A stretch of DNA of 64,000 nt. Origin: Bacillus bingmayongensis (GTDB lineage: Bacteria > Bacillota > Bacilli > Bacillales > Bacillaceae_G). Below, piece by piece: positions 1 through 9,350 of this stretch. Numbering within the stretch: position 1 is the first letter of the stretch; every line of letters begins with the position of its first letter. The DNA is taken from contig NZ_JH921520.1 of the NCBI RefSeq assembly GCF_000299035.1, positions 186,242 to 250,241 on the forward strand, in the 5' to 3' direction. The translations under genes and the position numbers were made by a program. The notes below the pieces were generated by a model, which was not told where the DNA came from, searched no databases, and was given only the letters and a program-made list of their open reading frames with translations.

Positions 1-40
1 CTAAGTGAAAGAGAACGATTCCAACTGTAATGTATATCAT

Positions 41-69
41 GTGACAACCTGACATCTATCGGATATAAT
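41..69 (+). promoter_or_regulatory. Sigma-A promoter of aroA
   Basis: GTGACA at 41-46 and TATAAT at 64-69 are separated by 17 bases. This is a near-consensus housekeeping promoter about 60 bases before the aroA start. The upstream gene, if any, lies outside the window. Confidence 0.6.
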
Positions 70-132
70 AAATTATCTTAACCATGATAATAAGGTAATC
101 TTTATATATAACGTGAAAGAGGTGGCTTTCTT

Positions 133-1203
133 ATGGCATCACAAGAATTAGATCGTTTACGTTCTCAAATTGATGAGATTAACATGAAAATGTTAGAGTT
201 ATTAAACGAACGAGGTCGTCTTGTACAAGAAGTTGGTAAATTAAAAGAAGTGCAAGGTGTGAAACGATTTGACCCTGTACGTGAGCGAAAAATGCTGGAT
301 TTAATTGCTGAGAAGAATGAGGGGCCGTTTGAAACATCGACTCTTCAACATCTTTTTAAACAAATTTTTAAAACAGGTTTAGAATTACAAGAAGATGATC
401 ACCGTAAAGCGCTTCTTGTTTCACGTAAGAAAAAATCAGAAGATACAATTGTTGATATAAAAGGTGAAAAAATTGGTGATGGCAATCCTCACTTTATTAT
501 GGGACCATGTGCGGTAGAAAGTTATGAGCAAGTGCGCCAAGTTGCTGAAGCGATGAAAGCGCAAGGCTTAAAGCTTATGCGCGGTGGTGCATTTAAACCT
601 CGTACATCACCTTATGATTTCCAAGGGCTTGGTTTAGAAGGCTTGAAGATATTACGACAAGTGGCGGATGAATATGATTTAGCGGTTATTAGTGAAATTT
701 TAAATCCAAATGATATTGAAATGGCATTAGATTATGTTGATGTGATTCAAATCGGCGCTCGTAATATGCAAAACTTTGAACTGCTCAAAGCTGCTGGATT
801 AGTGAAAAAGCCAGTATTGTTAAAACGTGGTTTATCAGCAACGCTTGAAGAATTTATGTATGCGGCAGAATATATTATTGCACAAGGTAACGGAGATATT
901 ATTTTATGTGAGCGCGGCATCAGGACTTATGAAAAGGCAACGCGTAATACGCTAGATATTTCTGCTGTGCCGATTTTGAAGAAAGAGACACATTTACCTG
1001 TCGTAGTGGATGTAACGCATTCTACAGGACGACGTGACCTCTTATTACCGACTGCAAAAGCAGCGATGGCAATTGGTGCTGATGCGGTTATGGCTGAAGT
1101 ACATCCAGACCCGGCTGTTGCGTTATCAGATTCAGCACAACAGATGGATATTCCAGAATTCAATGAGTTTATGAAAGAATTAAAAGCATTTCGCGATAGA
1201 TAG
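133..1203 (+). CDS. aroA: Bifunctional chorismate mutase / DAHP synthase
   Basis: This enzyme condenses phosphoenolpyruvate with erythrose 4-phosphate, the first step of the shikimate pathway, and carries an N-terminal AroQ-type chorismate mutase that also acts as the feedback sensor in Bacillus. Residues 1-90 are the all-helical mutase. From about residue 115 a KDO8P-type DAHP synthase barrel follows, with GPCAVES near residue 124 and [13 protein letters not shown] near residue 155. The length of 356 residues is usual for the Bacillus fusion. The ATG follows GAAAGAGGTGG at a normal distance. The gene is followed by its own hairpin terminator and sits just before ccpA, the same neighbourhood as in B. 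subtilis. Confidence 0.95.
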   Translation: MASQELDRLRSQIDEINMKMLELLNERGRLVQEVGKLKEVQGVKRFDPVRERKMLDLIAEKNEGPFETSTLQHLFKQIFKTGLELQEDDHRKALLVSRKKKSEDTIVDIKGEKIGDGNPHFIMGPCAVESYEQVRQVAEAMKAQGLKLMRGGAFKPRTSPYDFQGLGLEGLKILRQVADEYDLAVISEILNPNDIEMALDYVDVIQIGARNMQNFELLKAAGLVKKPVLLKRGLSATLEEFMYAAEYIIAQGNGDIILCERGIRTYEKATRNTLDISAVPILKKETHLPVVVDVTHSTGRRDLLLPTAKAAMAIGADAVMAEVHPDPAVALSDSAQQMDIPEFNEFMKELKAFRDR

Positions 1204-1218
1204 TCAGAACAGATTTTA

Positions 1219-1253
1219 AAGTCTATGCGGCACTTGTTGCATAGACTTTTTTG
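1219..1253 (+). terminator. aroA terminator
   Basis: GTCTATGC (1221-1228) pairs with GCATAGAC (1239-1246) and is followed by a T run. Confidence 0.8.
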
Positions 1254-1383
1254 CGGAAAATGTCCTTTTTTACATGAAAAATACGAAAATAGAAGAAAAG
1301 AAGCGAATTTTTTCGAAACTTTTGCGGGAAAATATTGTATGAGCCTGCATTTTTATCGTATCATTAGTAAAAGGACTCGGGAG

Positions 1384-1417
1384 TGACATCTTCAAGTAGA
1401 GTTGATGTCTTTTTTTC
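1384..1417 (+). terminator. Hairpin plus T tract in the ccpA leader
   Basis: GACATC (1385-1390) pairs with GATGTC (1404-1409) and is followed directly by eight T residues. It has the form of a terminator but lies between aroA and ccpA, past the aroA terminator. It could be an attenuator or a second terminator. The stem is short. Confidence 0.4.
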
Positions 1418-1476
1418 ATTTAAGTGAACCGATACATAAAGATAGATAACATAATATAGAAGGAGTGTGCGAAGAG

Positions 1477-2475
1477 ATGAACGTAACAATCTATGATGTA
1501 GCGCGCGAAGCAAACGTTTCGATGGCAACCGTATCACGTGTTGTAAACGGTAATCCAAATGTAAAGCCTACAACAAGAAAGAAAGTATTAGAAGCAATTG
1601 ATCGTTTAGGGTATCGCCCAAATGCGGTAGCACGTGGATTAGCAAGTAAAAAGACAACAACAGTAGGTGTTATTATTCCAGATATCTCTAATACGTTTTA
1701 TGCAGAACTTGCACGTGGAATCGAAGATATCGCAACAATGTACAAATATAACATTATTTTAAGTAACTCTGACCAAAATAAAGAAAAAGAGTTCCATTTA
1801 TTAAATACAATGCTTGGTAAACAAGTGGACGGTATTGTATTCATGGGTGAAGATATTACAGATACGCATGTAGAAGAGTTTAAAAAGTCTCCAGTACCAA
1901 TCGTGTTAGCAGCATCATTTGATGAGGAAAATGAAACATCATCAGTAAATATCGATTATACACAAGCAGCTTATGATGCAATGAAGCATTTCTTAGAACA
2001 AGGGCATAAGCGTATCGGTTTCGTATCAGGTCCTTACATTGACAAAGCTGGGAGCGCAAAAAAATTAAAAGGTTACAAAAAAGCTTTAGAAGAAGCTGGT
2101 ATCGCTTATGATGAAAATCTTGTAATTGACGGAGATTACACATACGATTCAGGTCTAGAAGCATTTGAAAAGCTTTGGGAACTTGATCAAAAACCAACAG
2201 CCATCTTTGTATCTTCAGATGAAATGGCACTAGGTGTAATCCATGCAGCGCAAGACGCTGGATTAAACGTACCAGAAGACGTAGAAGTGCTTGGCTTTGA
2301 CAATACGCGTCTTGCATTAATGGTACGCCCGCAGCTTTCAACAGTTGTACAACCAATGTATGACATCGGTGCAGTAGCAATGCGTCTATTAACAAAATAC
2401 ATGAACAAAGAAAAAGTAGAAGATCATACAGTTATCTTACCTCACCGAATCCAATTTAGAGATTCGACGAAGTAA
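1477..2475 (+). CDS. ccpA: Catabolite control protein A
   Basis: CcpA is the LacI/GalR-family master regulator of carbon catabolite repression in Firmicutes. It binds cre sites with HPr-Ser46-P as corepressor. The N-terminus is the helix-turn-helix ([19 protein letters not shown]), followed by the VNGNPNV hinge-side segment and a periplasmic-binding-protein-like core from about residue 60. I chose ATG 1477 because AAGGAG lies about 11 bases upstream and it gives the typical 332 residues; GTG 1465 overlaps the ribosome binding site. Cre-like palindromes in this window at acsA, ackA and ald are its likely targets. Confidence 0.95.
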   Translation: MNVTIYDVAREANVSMATVSRVVNGNPNVKPTTRKKVLEAIDRLGYRPNAVARGLASKKTTTVGVIIPDISNTFYAELARGIEDIATMYKYNIILSNSDQNKEKEFHLLNTMLGKQVDGIVFMGEDITDTHVEEFKKSPVPIVLAASFDEENETSSVNIDYTQAAYDAMKHFLEQGHKRIGFVSGPYIDKAGSAKKLKGYKKALEEAGIAYDENLVIDGDYTYDSGLEAFEKLWELDQKPTAIFVSSDEMALGVIHAAQDAGLNVPEDVEVLGFDNTRLALMVRPQLSTVVQPMYDIGAVAMRLLTKYMNKEKVEDHTVILPHRIQFRDSTK

Positions 2476-2482
2476 GGATAGG

Positions 2483-2515
2483 AAAACTCACAGCGCGATG
2501 CTGTGAGTTTTTTAT
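2483..2515 (+). terminator. ccpA terminator
   Basis: AAAACTCACAGC (2483-2494) pairs with GCTGTGAGTTTT (2500-2511) and leads into a T-rich tract. Confidence 0.9.
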
Positions 2516-2635
2516 TATCCATGTTCGCTACATATTTCATTCTTCCCTTTATTGTACATGATCTAGAATCAAATTTCCCTATTACTACACAATGTCATGT
2601 ATAATAGAAAGAAAAGGCTTGTGAGGGGGGAAGAG

Positions 2636-2908
2636 ATGATCGTTCTTTGGATAATTACGCTTTGTATGACTGCTTTTTTTGCATATATGACGTTAAAACA
2701 AAATGGCTTAAAGCGCTTTGTTCCAGGAAGTATTCTTGCAGGAATTGCCCTTATCACGTATGTAACTTCTATTTTTATTGAAAGTATTTCATTGAATTTG
2801 AGCACAAGTTTCGTATTTGTTGCGATTACATTATTTGCAGGTTCTATTATGGTATTAATGGTTGCCGGTATTATTTTGTTCATTCATATGAATTCGGAAA
2901 CGTTATGA
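2636..2908 (+). CDS. Small three-helix membrane protein
   Basis: A 90-residue protein of unknown function, almost wholly hydrophobic. Helices are predicted at about residues 3-20, 30-52 and 60-85, with a short basic loop (KQNGLKRF) after the first. ATG 2636 is preceded by a strong GAGGGGGG ribosome binding site; an upstream in-frame ATG at 2597 has no such site. It shares a bidirectional terminator with the convergent mscL. I do not recognise a named family. Confidence 0.7.
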   Translation: MIVLWIITLCMTAFFAYMTLKQNGLKRFVPGSILAGIALITYVTSIFIESISLNLSTSFVFVAITLFAGSIMVLMVAGIILFIHMNSETL

Positions 2909-2914
2909 AATATA

Positions 2915-2945
2915 AAAAGGCATGCCCCACGAGGGCATGCCTTTT
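2915..2945. terminator. Bidirectional terminator between the membrane protein and mscL
   Basis: AAAAGGCATGCCC (2915-2927) pairs exactly with GGGCATGCCTTTT (2933-2945), so it has A and T tracts suitable for both convergent genes. Confidence 0.9.
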
Positions 2946-2956
2946 GTCCGTTCTAT

Positions 2957-3355
2957 TTACGCGTTGTCTTTTGAAGCGTTTTGTTGTTTCAATAAGTCGC
3001 GAATTTCGCCAAGAAGTACTTCTTCTTGTGTTGGTTCTACTACTTCTTCTACTTCTACTACTTCTTTTTTGGCTGTTAGCTTGTTGAATAGCTTGATAAA
3101 TAAGAAGATGGAGAAAGCGATAATTAAGAAGTCAACAACTGTTTGAATAAATGCACCATATTTTACAACAGCCTTTCCAAATGTAAAGGAAAGTCCCTTG
3201 AAGTTTATTCCACCAAGTAGTAATCCAACCAACGGCATAATAACATCGGCTACTAACGAAGAAACAATTTTACCAAATGCACCACCGATTACAACCCCGA
3301 CAGCTAAGTCCATTACATTCCCTTTTAAGGCGAATTTCTTAAATTCGTTCAACAT
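2957..3355 (-). CDS. mscL: Large-conductance mechanosensitive channel
   Basis: MscL is a homopentameric membrane channel that opens under hypo-osmotic stress to release solutes. The 132-residue length, the N-terminal amphipathic segment, the first helix containing [20 protein letters not shown], the second helix near residues 70-90 and the charged cytoplasmic C-terminal helix are all typical. GGAAAGG precedes the ATG. It is transcribed alone. Confidence 0.97.
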   Translation of the reverse strand: MLNEFKKFALKGNVMDLAVGVVIGGAFGKIVSSLVADVIMPLVGLLLGGINFKGLSFTFGKAVVKYGAFIQTVVDFLIIAFSIFLFIKLFNKLTAKKEVVEVEEVVEPTQEEVLLGEIRDLLKQQNASKDNA

Positions 3356-3685
3356 GTGTTATTCCCATCCTTTCCACGATTCAGTATAAAATTTATAATT
3401 CCTATCAACATATTCTATAGAAGTTTGTGATAGAAATAAAGAGGAAATGGGAATGAAAGTAAATTCTGAAAAATGTATGCGGTTTATTTTGTCAATAAGG
3501 ATATCATATATTAGTTAATTAGAAGACATATTTAAATTAAAATTTCTCAATAAGAATTCTCAATTATGTAACAATTATATGTTAAAATTTCTGTTTTTTC
3601 ACTTTATAATGAAAAATAGATTTGTCGCTATTATTCTAAATATTTGAATGATACGCATTTCGAGTTGAATTGGGAGGTTTCATGT
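3356..3685. other. Intergenic region between mscL and the adhesin
   Basis: A 330-bp very AT-rich divergent region. It must hold the promoters of mscL (minus) and the surface adhesin (plus). TTGTCA near 3488 is a possible -35 element, but I see no convincing matched -10. No gene or further structure was recognised. Confidence 0.5.
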
Positions 3686-4807
3686 ATGGGGAAAAAGTTT
3701 GTTGTAAGAATACTAGCTTTATTATCTGTATTATCTCTAGTTTTTAATTTGATGTTACCGAAAGCAAGTGCAGAGGTTATGTCACATGAGAAGTATGCAA
3801 TGAACTGGAGCTATAGCAATCAATTAGGTAAGTATATTAGAACTGAAGTTATTAAAACAGCTAACGGCCAAATTGCATATTGTTTAACATTAGGTCTTAA
3901 ATCTCCAAGTGGACAAGACCTACCTGAAATGGGGAAAACCGATAATATTGTGTACCGTGTGTTATTAAATGGTTATCCACAAAAAAGTGCAGAACAGTTA
4001 GGCGTATCGAATTGGCAAGAAGCACACTATGCAACGCAGCTTGCAGTGTGGAACGCATTAGGGCAGCTTGATGTGAATGAATTAAAGCATGAGAATAAAA
4101 ATGTAGAAAATGCGGCTAAAGTTATTATTAAAGCGGCAAATAATAGTCAAGAAACGCAAGATATTTCTATGAATGTAATTCCAGTGGAAAAGCAAAAAGC
4201 GGAATTAAAAGGTGACTATTTTGAAACAAATTTATATACCGTTCAAACAAATGCTAAAAATGGTACATTTAAAGTTACTACAAGTAATGCACCAGAAGGG
4301 GTGCAGATCGTTAATGAAAATGGAGAAGTGAAAGATCAACTTGCTCTTGGTGAGAAGTTCCGTATTCAAATTCCAAAAGCAACCAAAACAGGTGAGTTTA
4401 ATTTAAAAGTCACTTCCAACCTTACAAAAATACAAGCAATTGCATATCGGGGTACAGATACAATTCAAAATGCAACTGTACTATTAGAACGAAATGAAGA
4501 GAAAATTAGTGGTGATCTTGCAGTGAATTGGGAGGCTGCTGGTTCTCTCAAAGTGAAAAAAGTCGGAGAAAATAATGAAGTTTTAGCAGGGGCTGTATTT
4601 GAAGTATTTAATGCAAATGGTGAGTCTGTAGGGACAGTTACAACAAATACGAATGGAATCGCGGAGCTTAGCAATATTCCTACAGGAACTTACACTGTAA
4701 AAGAAGTAAAAGCTCCAACTGGTTATGTATTAGGTGAACAGCCTCAAGTGATTGAAGTGAAAACAGGTGAAATAGGAACGATACAAGTAGTAAACAAGCA
4801 AATTAAA

Positions 4808-7052
4808 GGAAGTATTGAAATTACAAAAGAAGATATTGTGAGCGGTAACAATAAATTGCCAGGTGCTGAGTTTACGATTTACGATGAACAAGGAAAAGAA
4901 GTAGTAAAAGGAAAAACTGATGAAAAGGGAATTGCGAAATTTGAGAAATTACCATATGGAAAATATACGTATAAAGAAACATTTGCACCAGAAGGGTACG
5001 TATTGAATGAAGAGACGTTCCCATTTGAAATCAAACAAGATGGAGAAATTATTAAACATGTTGTACAAGATAAAAAGGTTACAGGCTCTCTAGAGATAAC
5101 AAAAGTAGATGTAGCGGATGGAAATAACAAACTTCCAGGAGCTGAATTTACGATTTACGATGAACAAGGAAAAAAAGTAGTGAAAGGGGAAACTGACGAA
5201 AGGGGAATTGCGAAATTTGAAAAATTACCGTACGGAAAATATACATATAAAGAAACATTTGCGCCAGAAGGGTACGTATTGAATGAAGAGACGTTCCCAT
5301 TTGAAATCAAACAAGATGGAGAAATTATTAAACATGTCGTACAAGATAAAAAGGTTACAGGCTCTCTAGAGATAACAAAAGTAGATGTAGCAGATGGAAA
5401 TAACAAACTTCCAGGAGCTGAATTTACGATTTACGATGAACAAGGAAAAAAAGTAGTAAAAGGGGAAACTGACGAAAGGGGAATTGCGAAATTTGAAAAA
5501 TTACCGTACGGAAAATATACATATAAAGAAACATTTGCGCCAGAAGGGTACGTATTGAATGAAGAGACGTTCCCATTTGAAATCAAACAAGATGGAGAAA
5601 TTATTAAACATGTCGTACAAGATAAAAAGGTTACAGGCTCTCTAGAGATAACAAAAGTAGATGTAGCAGATGGAAATAACAAACTTCCAGGAGCTGAATT
5701 TACGATTTACGATGAACAAGGAAAAAAAGTAGTAAAAGGGAAAACTGACGAAAAGGGAATTGCGAAATTTGAAAAATTACCGTACGGAAAATATACATAT
5801 AAAGAAACATTTGCACCAGAAGGGTACGTATTGAATGAAGAGACGTTCCCATTTGAAATCAAACAAGATGGAGAAATTATTAAACATGTTGTACAAGATA
5901 AAAAGGTTGCAGGCTCTCTAGAGATAATAAAAGTAGATGTGGCGGATGGAAATAACAAACTTCCAGGAGCTGAATTTACGATTTACGATGAACAAGGAAA
6001 AAAAGTAGTGAAAGGGGAAACTGACGAAAGGGGAATTGCGAAATTTGAAAAATTACCGTACGGAAAATATACATATAAAGAAACATTTGCGCCAGAAGGG
6101 TACGTATTGAATGAAGAGACGTTCCCATTTGAAATCAAACAAGATGGAGAAATTATTAAACATGTCGTACAAGATAAAAAGGTTACAGGCTCTCTAGAGA
6201 TAACAAAAGTAGATGTAGCGGATGGAAATAACAAACTTCCAGGAGCTGAATTTACGATTTACGATGAACAAGGAAAAAAAGTAGTGAAAGGGGAAACTGA
6301 CGAAAGGGGAATTGCGAAATTTGAAAAATTACCGTACGGAAAATATACATATAAAGAAACATTTGCGCCAGAAGGGTACGTATTGAATGAAGAGACGTTC
6401 CCATTTGAAATCAAACAAGATGGAGAAATTATTAAACATGTCGTACAAGATAAAAAGGTTACAGGCTCTCTAGAGATAACAAAAGTAGATGTAGCAGATG
6501 GAAATAACAAACTTCCAGGAGCTGAATTTACGAGATGGAAATAACAAACTTCCAGGAGCTGAATTTACGATTTACGATGAACAAGGAAAAAAAGTAGTAA
6601 AAGGGAAAACTGACGAAAAGGGAATTGCGAAATTTGAAAAATTACCGTACGGAAAATATACATATAAAGAAACATTTGCACCAGAAGGGTACGTATTGAA
6701 TGAAGAGACGTTCCCATTTGAAATTAAACAAGATGGAGAAATTATTAAACATGTTGTACAAGATAAAAAGGTTGCAGGCTCTCTAGAAATAACAAAAGTA
6801 GATGTAGCAGATGGAAATAACAAACTTCCAGGAGCTGAGTTTACGATTTACGATGAACAAGGAAAAGAAGTAGTAAAAGGAAAAACTAATGAAAAGGGAA
6901 TTGCGAAATTTGAGAAATTACCATATGGAAAATATACGTATAAAGAAACATTTGCACCAGAAGGGTATTTGATTAACGAAGAAACATTCCCATTTGAAAT
7001 TAGGCAAGATGGAGAAATTATTAAACATACTGTAAAGGATAAAAAGAAACCT
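4808..7052 (+). repeat. Eight tandem 276-bp repeats encoding Cna-B domains
   Basis: Units start at 4808, 5084 and then every 276 bp, with one 37-bp offset in the seventh unit from the duplication. The unit encodes GSLEITKVDVADGNNKLPG and the rest of a 92-residue Cna-B domain. The interior units are almost identical at the nucleotide level, while the first (EDIVSG) and last (YLINEETF) are more divergent, as expected for expansion by unequal recombination. Confidence 0.9.
6497..6570 (+). repeat. 37-bp perfect tandem duplication causing a frameshift
   Basis: Bases 6497-6533 and 6534-6570 are identical. Because 37 is not a multiple of three, the adhesin frame is shifted by one base. The same 37-base segment occurs once in every other repeat unit. 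Confidence 0.9.
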
Positions 7053-7290
7053 GAAAAGGTAGTTACACCAGGTACAACAACACATCTGGATAACAATCTT
7101 CCAGCAAAAGAACAGGCACAATCAAAAGTAGAGAAAGAATCATCACAAGCAGAGAAAGAATCGACAATAGGAGGATTATTACCGGCTACTGGTTCAAATC
7201 TTTCAAATTGGATTTTTATTGTAGTTGGGGGACTATTACTAGCTGTAGGTTCGATACTGTTTATGAAACGTAAAAACGCATAGCAAAAAT

Positions 7291-7332
7291 AAAACAACCA
7301 TTTAGTTTTATGACTGAGTGGTTGTTTTATTT
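7291..7332. terminator. Terminator between the adhesin and the oxidoreductase
   Basis: AAAACAACCA (7291-7300) pairs with TGGTTGTTTT (7319-7328). The surrounding A and T runs suit both convergent genes. Confidence 0.8.
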
Positions 7333-7336
7333 TGTT

Positions 7337-8275
7337 CTATGATAATAAATTCCTATTAACAGTTAATTGTAGTAATGACTCTAGCATTTGTTGTAATTTC
7401 AAACCTTCTACTCCATCAACCAATGGCTTTGTATCTCCTTGTACACAATCGATGAAATGTTGTACAGCATCTTCAAATCCACGTTGTTTTAATGTCGTTT
7501 CCCAGGATGGCGAACCACTTTGTGTAACGTGATTATCTTGTTCAATCTCCAACGTATTCATGTTTTTTACACGAATGATTTTACCTGTTGTGACAAGTTC
7601 GATTTGTTCTAAATTTGTACCAGCATGACGGTGCATAGCGGTAGAGAGTAATGTGCCATTTGAACTTGTATACGTATGATGCCCATAAAGGAGTTCATTT
7701 TTTTCGTTGATTTGCATCATATCGTGAACAATACGAAGCTCACCATCAGCCAACCAGCGCGCTGTATCGACGATATGTAAATAGTCATCAAGCATTGTAA
7801 AATCATATGTATATGGGCCGGCTTTGTTTGTACGATGCTTTTCAATACGAATCCATGAAATATCATTTGCTTGTTCTTTTGCACCAACATACATAGGAAC
7901 GAAGCGGCGATTGAAGCCAACCATAAGTTTTCGGTTATGTTTTTCGCTCAGCTCTACTAATTGTTTAGCTTGTTCGACAGTGGCAGCTAACGGTTTATCA
8001 ACGTAAACATCGATTCCCCTTTGAAGTAGTTCGGAAACGATTTCGTAATGTGTTGCAGTGGAACTATGGACAAACATTGCGTCGCATTCTGAAGCGAGAG
8101 TTTGTAAGCTAGTGAAGTCTTGAATACGATATTGCTTACAGATTTGTTTGCGTTTTTCAGCATTTGGTGTAAACGCTCCCGTAAATGTTCAATCTGTTTC
8201 TTTTGTGAGAGTTGGAAGATAAGCTTTTTGTGCAATGCTGCCTAGTCCTATCATACCAATCCGAGGTTTGGTCAT
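7337..8275 (-). pseudogene. Gfo/Idh/MocA-family oxidoreductase with a nonsense codon
   Basis: An NAD(P)-dependent sugar or inositol-type dehydrogenase family member. Reading from ATG 8275 (GGGTGGG upstream), the Rossmann motif GMIGLGSIAQKAY is followed at codon 29 by TGA (8191-8189), after which the frame stays open for the rest of a normal 312-residue protein. That part includes the conserved HYEIVSELLQRGIDVYVDKPL segment with the EKP-like DKP lysine. The context ETD-stop-TFTGAFTPN suggests a Trp TGG changed to TGA. An internal start at 8077 would lack the cofactor-binding fold. Substrate unknown. Confidence 0.8.
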
Positions 8276-8434
8276 ATGTTTTCCCACCCTGTTATGGATT
8301 TTTATAAGTTATATAGTTGTATAGCAACTATAATGTAGCATACGTATTGGAAGGAAACAAAAATTAAGTTTTTGATATACCCGAAGTACTCTTTTAGTGC
8401 AAGCACTTCGGATGATTTTGTAGCACTCAATTGC

Positions 8435-9115
8435 TTATCTATGAACGTTTGGTTCCTGTGCACCTGCCTGTAATAAAATTTCTTCAATTTCTTTAAAGTT
8501 ATGAGCGCGTGCATGTTGCAACGGGGTAACGCCATCATGATCTGGAATATTTATATTTGCGCCATGCTCAATGAGGAGACGTATGACTTGTTGTTGTATT
8601 TCGTTGCCATCACTTAGTACGATAGCTTCCATTAAAGCGGTCCATCCGAGGTTATTTACATGGTTCACATCAATATTTGTTCGAGTGAGAAGTTCTTTTA
8701 TGACGTCGATATAGCCATGTTCTGCGGCTGGAATAAGGGCTGTTCCACCATAACGATTTGTAAGTGTTGGATCAGCGCCGGCATCAATTGTTAGTTTTAA
8801 AATTTCTAAATACCCTTCAGCGCCAGCATATAAGAATGGATTATTTTTCATCCCGTCTTGGATGTTGACATCAGCCCCGGCATCAATCAGTACTTTTGCA
8901 GTTTTTACATCATTTCCATATGTAGCAACCATAATAGGAGTGCGTCCTTGATTATCTGTTACATTTATATTTGCTCCTTGCTGAATCAATGATAGAACGG
9001 CATTTGTATCTTGTTGCTCTACAGCGGTGAGTAGTTGTTTTTCCATGCTTTTCATCTCCTTTTTAGATTCTTGATCTTGTGTGCAACCTTGTAAAAAGAA
9101 TAAACAACATATCAT
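8435..9115 (-). CDS. Ankyrin-repeat lipoprotein
   Basis: About five to six ankyrin repeats (GANINVTDNQGRTPIMVA, GADVNIQDGMKNN, GADPTLTNRYGGTALIPAA, NVNNLGWTALMEA-type, GANINIPDHDGVTPL) follow a short hydrophobic leader with lipobox LQGC at about residue 11. It is probably a membrane-tethered protein-binding lipoprotein. The first standard start, ATG 9115, gives a leader with no basic residues. The frame is open upstream to an ATA codon at 9136 that would add LKRTLS and sits at the right distance from GGTGG, so the original start may be mutated. Partner unknown. Confidence 0.75.
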   Translation of the reverse strand: MICCLFFLQGCTQDQESKKEMKSMEKQLLTAVEQQDTNAVLSLIQQGANINVTDNQGRTPIMVATYGNDVKTAKVLIDAGADVNIQDGMKNNPFLYAGAEGYLEILKLTIDAGADPTLTNRYGGTALIPAAEHGYIDVIKELLTRTNIDVNHVNNLGWTALMEAIVLSDGNEIQQQVIRLLIEHGANINIPDHDGVTPLQHARAHNFKEIEEILLQAGAQEPNVHR

Positions 9116-9350
9116 ACTTAAAGTTCTTTTTAATATTGCATTTCACCACCTTCTCAATGATAAGTGTGAGGAATTATACTTTTGTAAGAATTGTCTTAGA
9201 ATATAAGTGCTTCACTTTATACTGTAAAATATAAATATTAATTTTTTATAAACTGTCGCTAAAATAACTATAAAATCGCTTGAGTATTCGGAAATATCTT
9301 CTTATGCTTATGAATAATATAGGAAGGTTCGTAAAGTGAGGAATGGAGTT

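Larger units (their letters stand above)
3686..7283 (+). pseudogene. LPXTG surface adhesin, thioester plus Cna-B repeats, frameshifted
   Basis: A sortase-anchored wall protein. ATG 3686 (GGGAGG 8 bases upstream) starts a signal peptide ending near AKASAE (residue 30). A thioester (TQXA-type) domain follows, with candidate cross-link residues Cys66 (IAYCL) and Gln118 (TQLAVW); such domains bind host proteins covalently. One divergent Cna-B domain (about 4540-4800) precedes eight 92-residue Cna-B repeats with the isopeptide-type Lys (ITKVD) and Glu (YKET). A 37-bp tandem duplication at 6497-6570 shifts the frame, so the first frame stops at 6544. The second frame holds the last two repeats, the sorting signal LLPATG, a membrane helix and an RKNA tail. 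As it stands, the product would lack its wall anchor. It is either inactivated or reversibly switched. Confidence 0.85.

Noticed and set aside
1880-2395. 171-codon minus-strand frame inside ccpA
   Set aside because: Composition is antisense-like (Leu/His-rich) and it is fully covered by ccpA.
4879-6823. Series of identical 83-codon minus-strand open frames
   Set aside because: They are antisense shadows of the Cna-B repeats, recurring with the same 276-bp period and without ribosome binding sites.
8189-8191. TGA in the Gfo/Idh gene read as selenocysteine
   Set aside because: The family has no selenoprotein members I know of, the position suits Trp, and no SECIS-like hairpin was seen after the codon.
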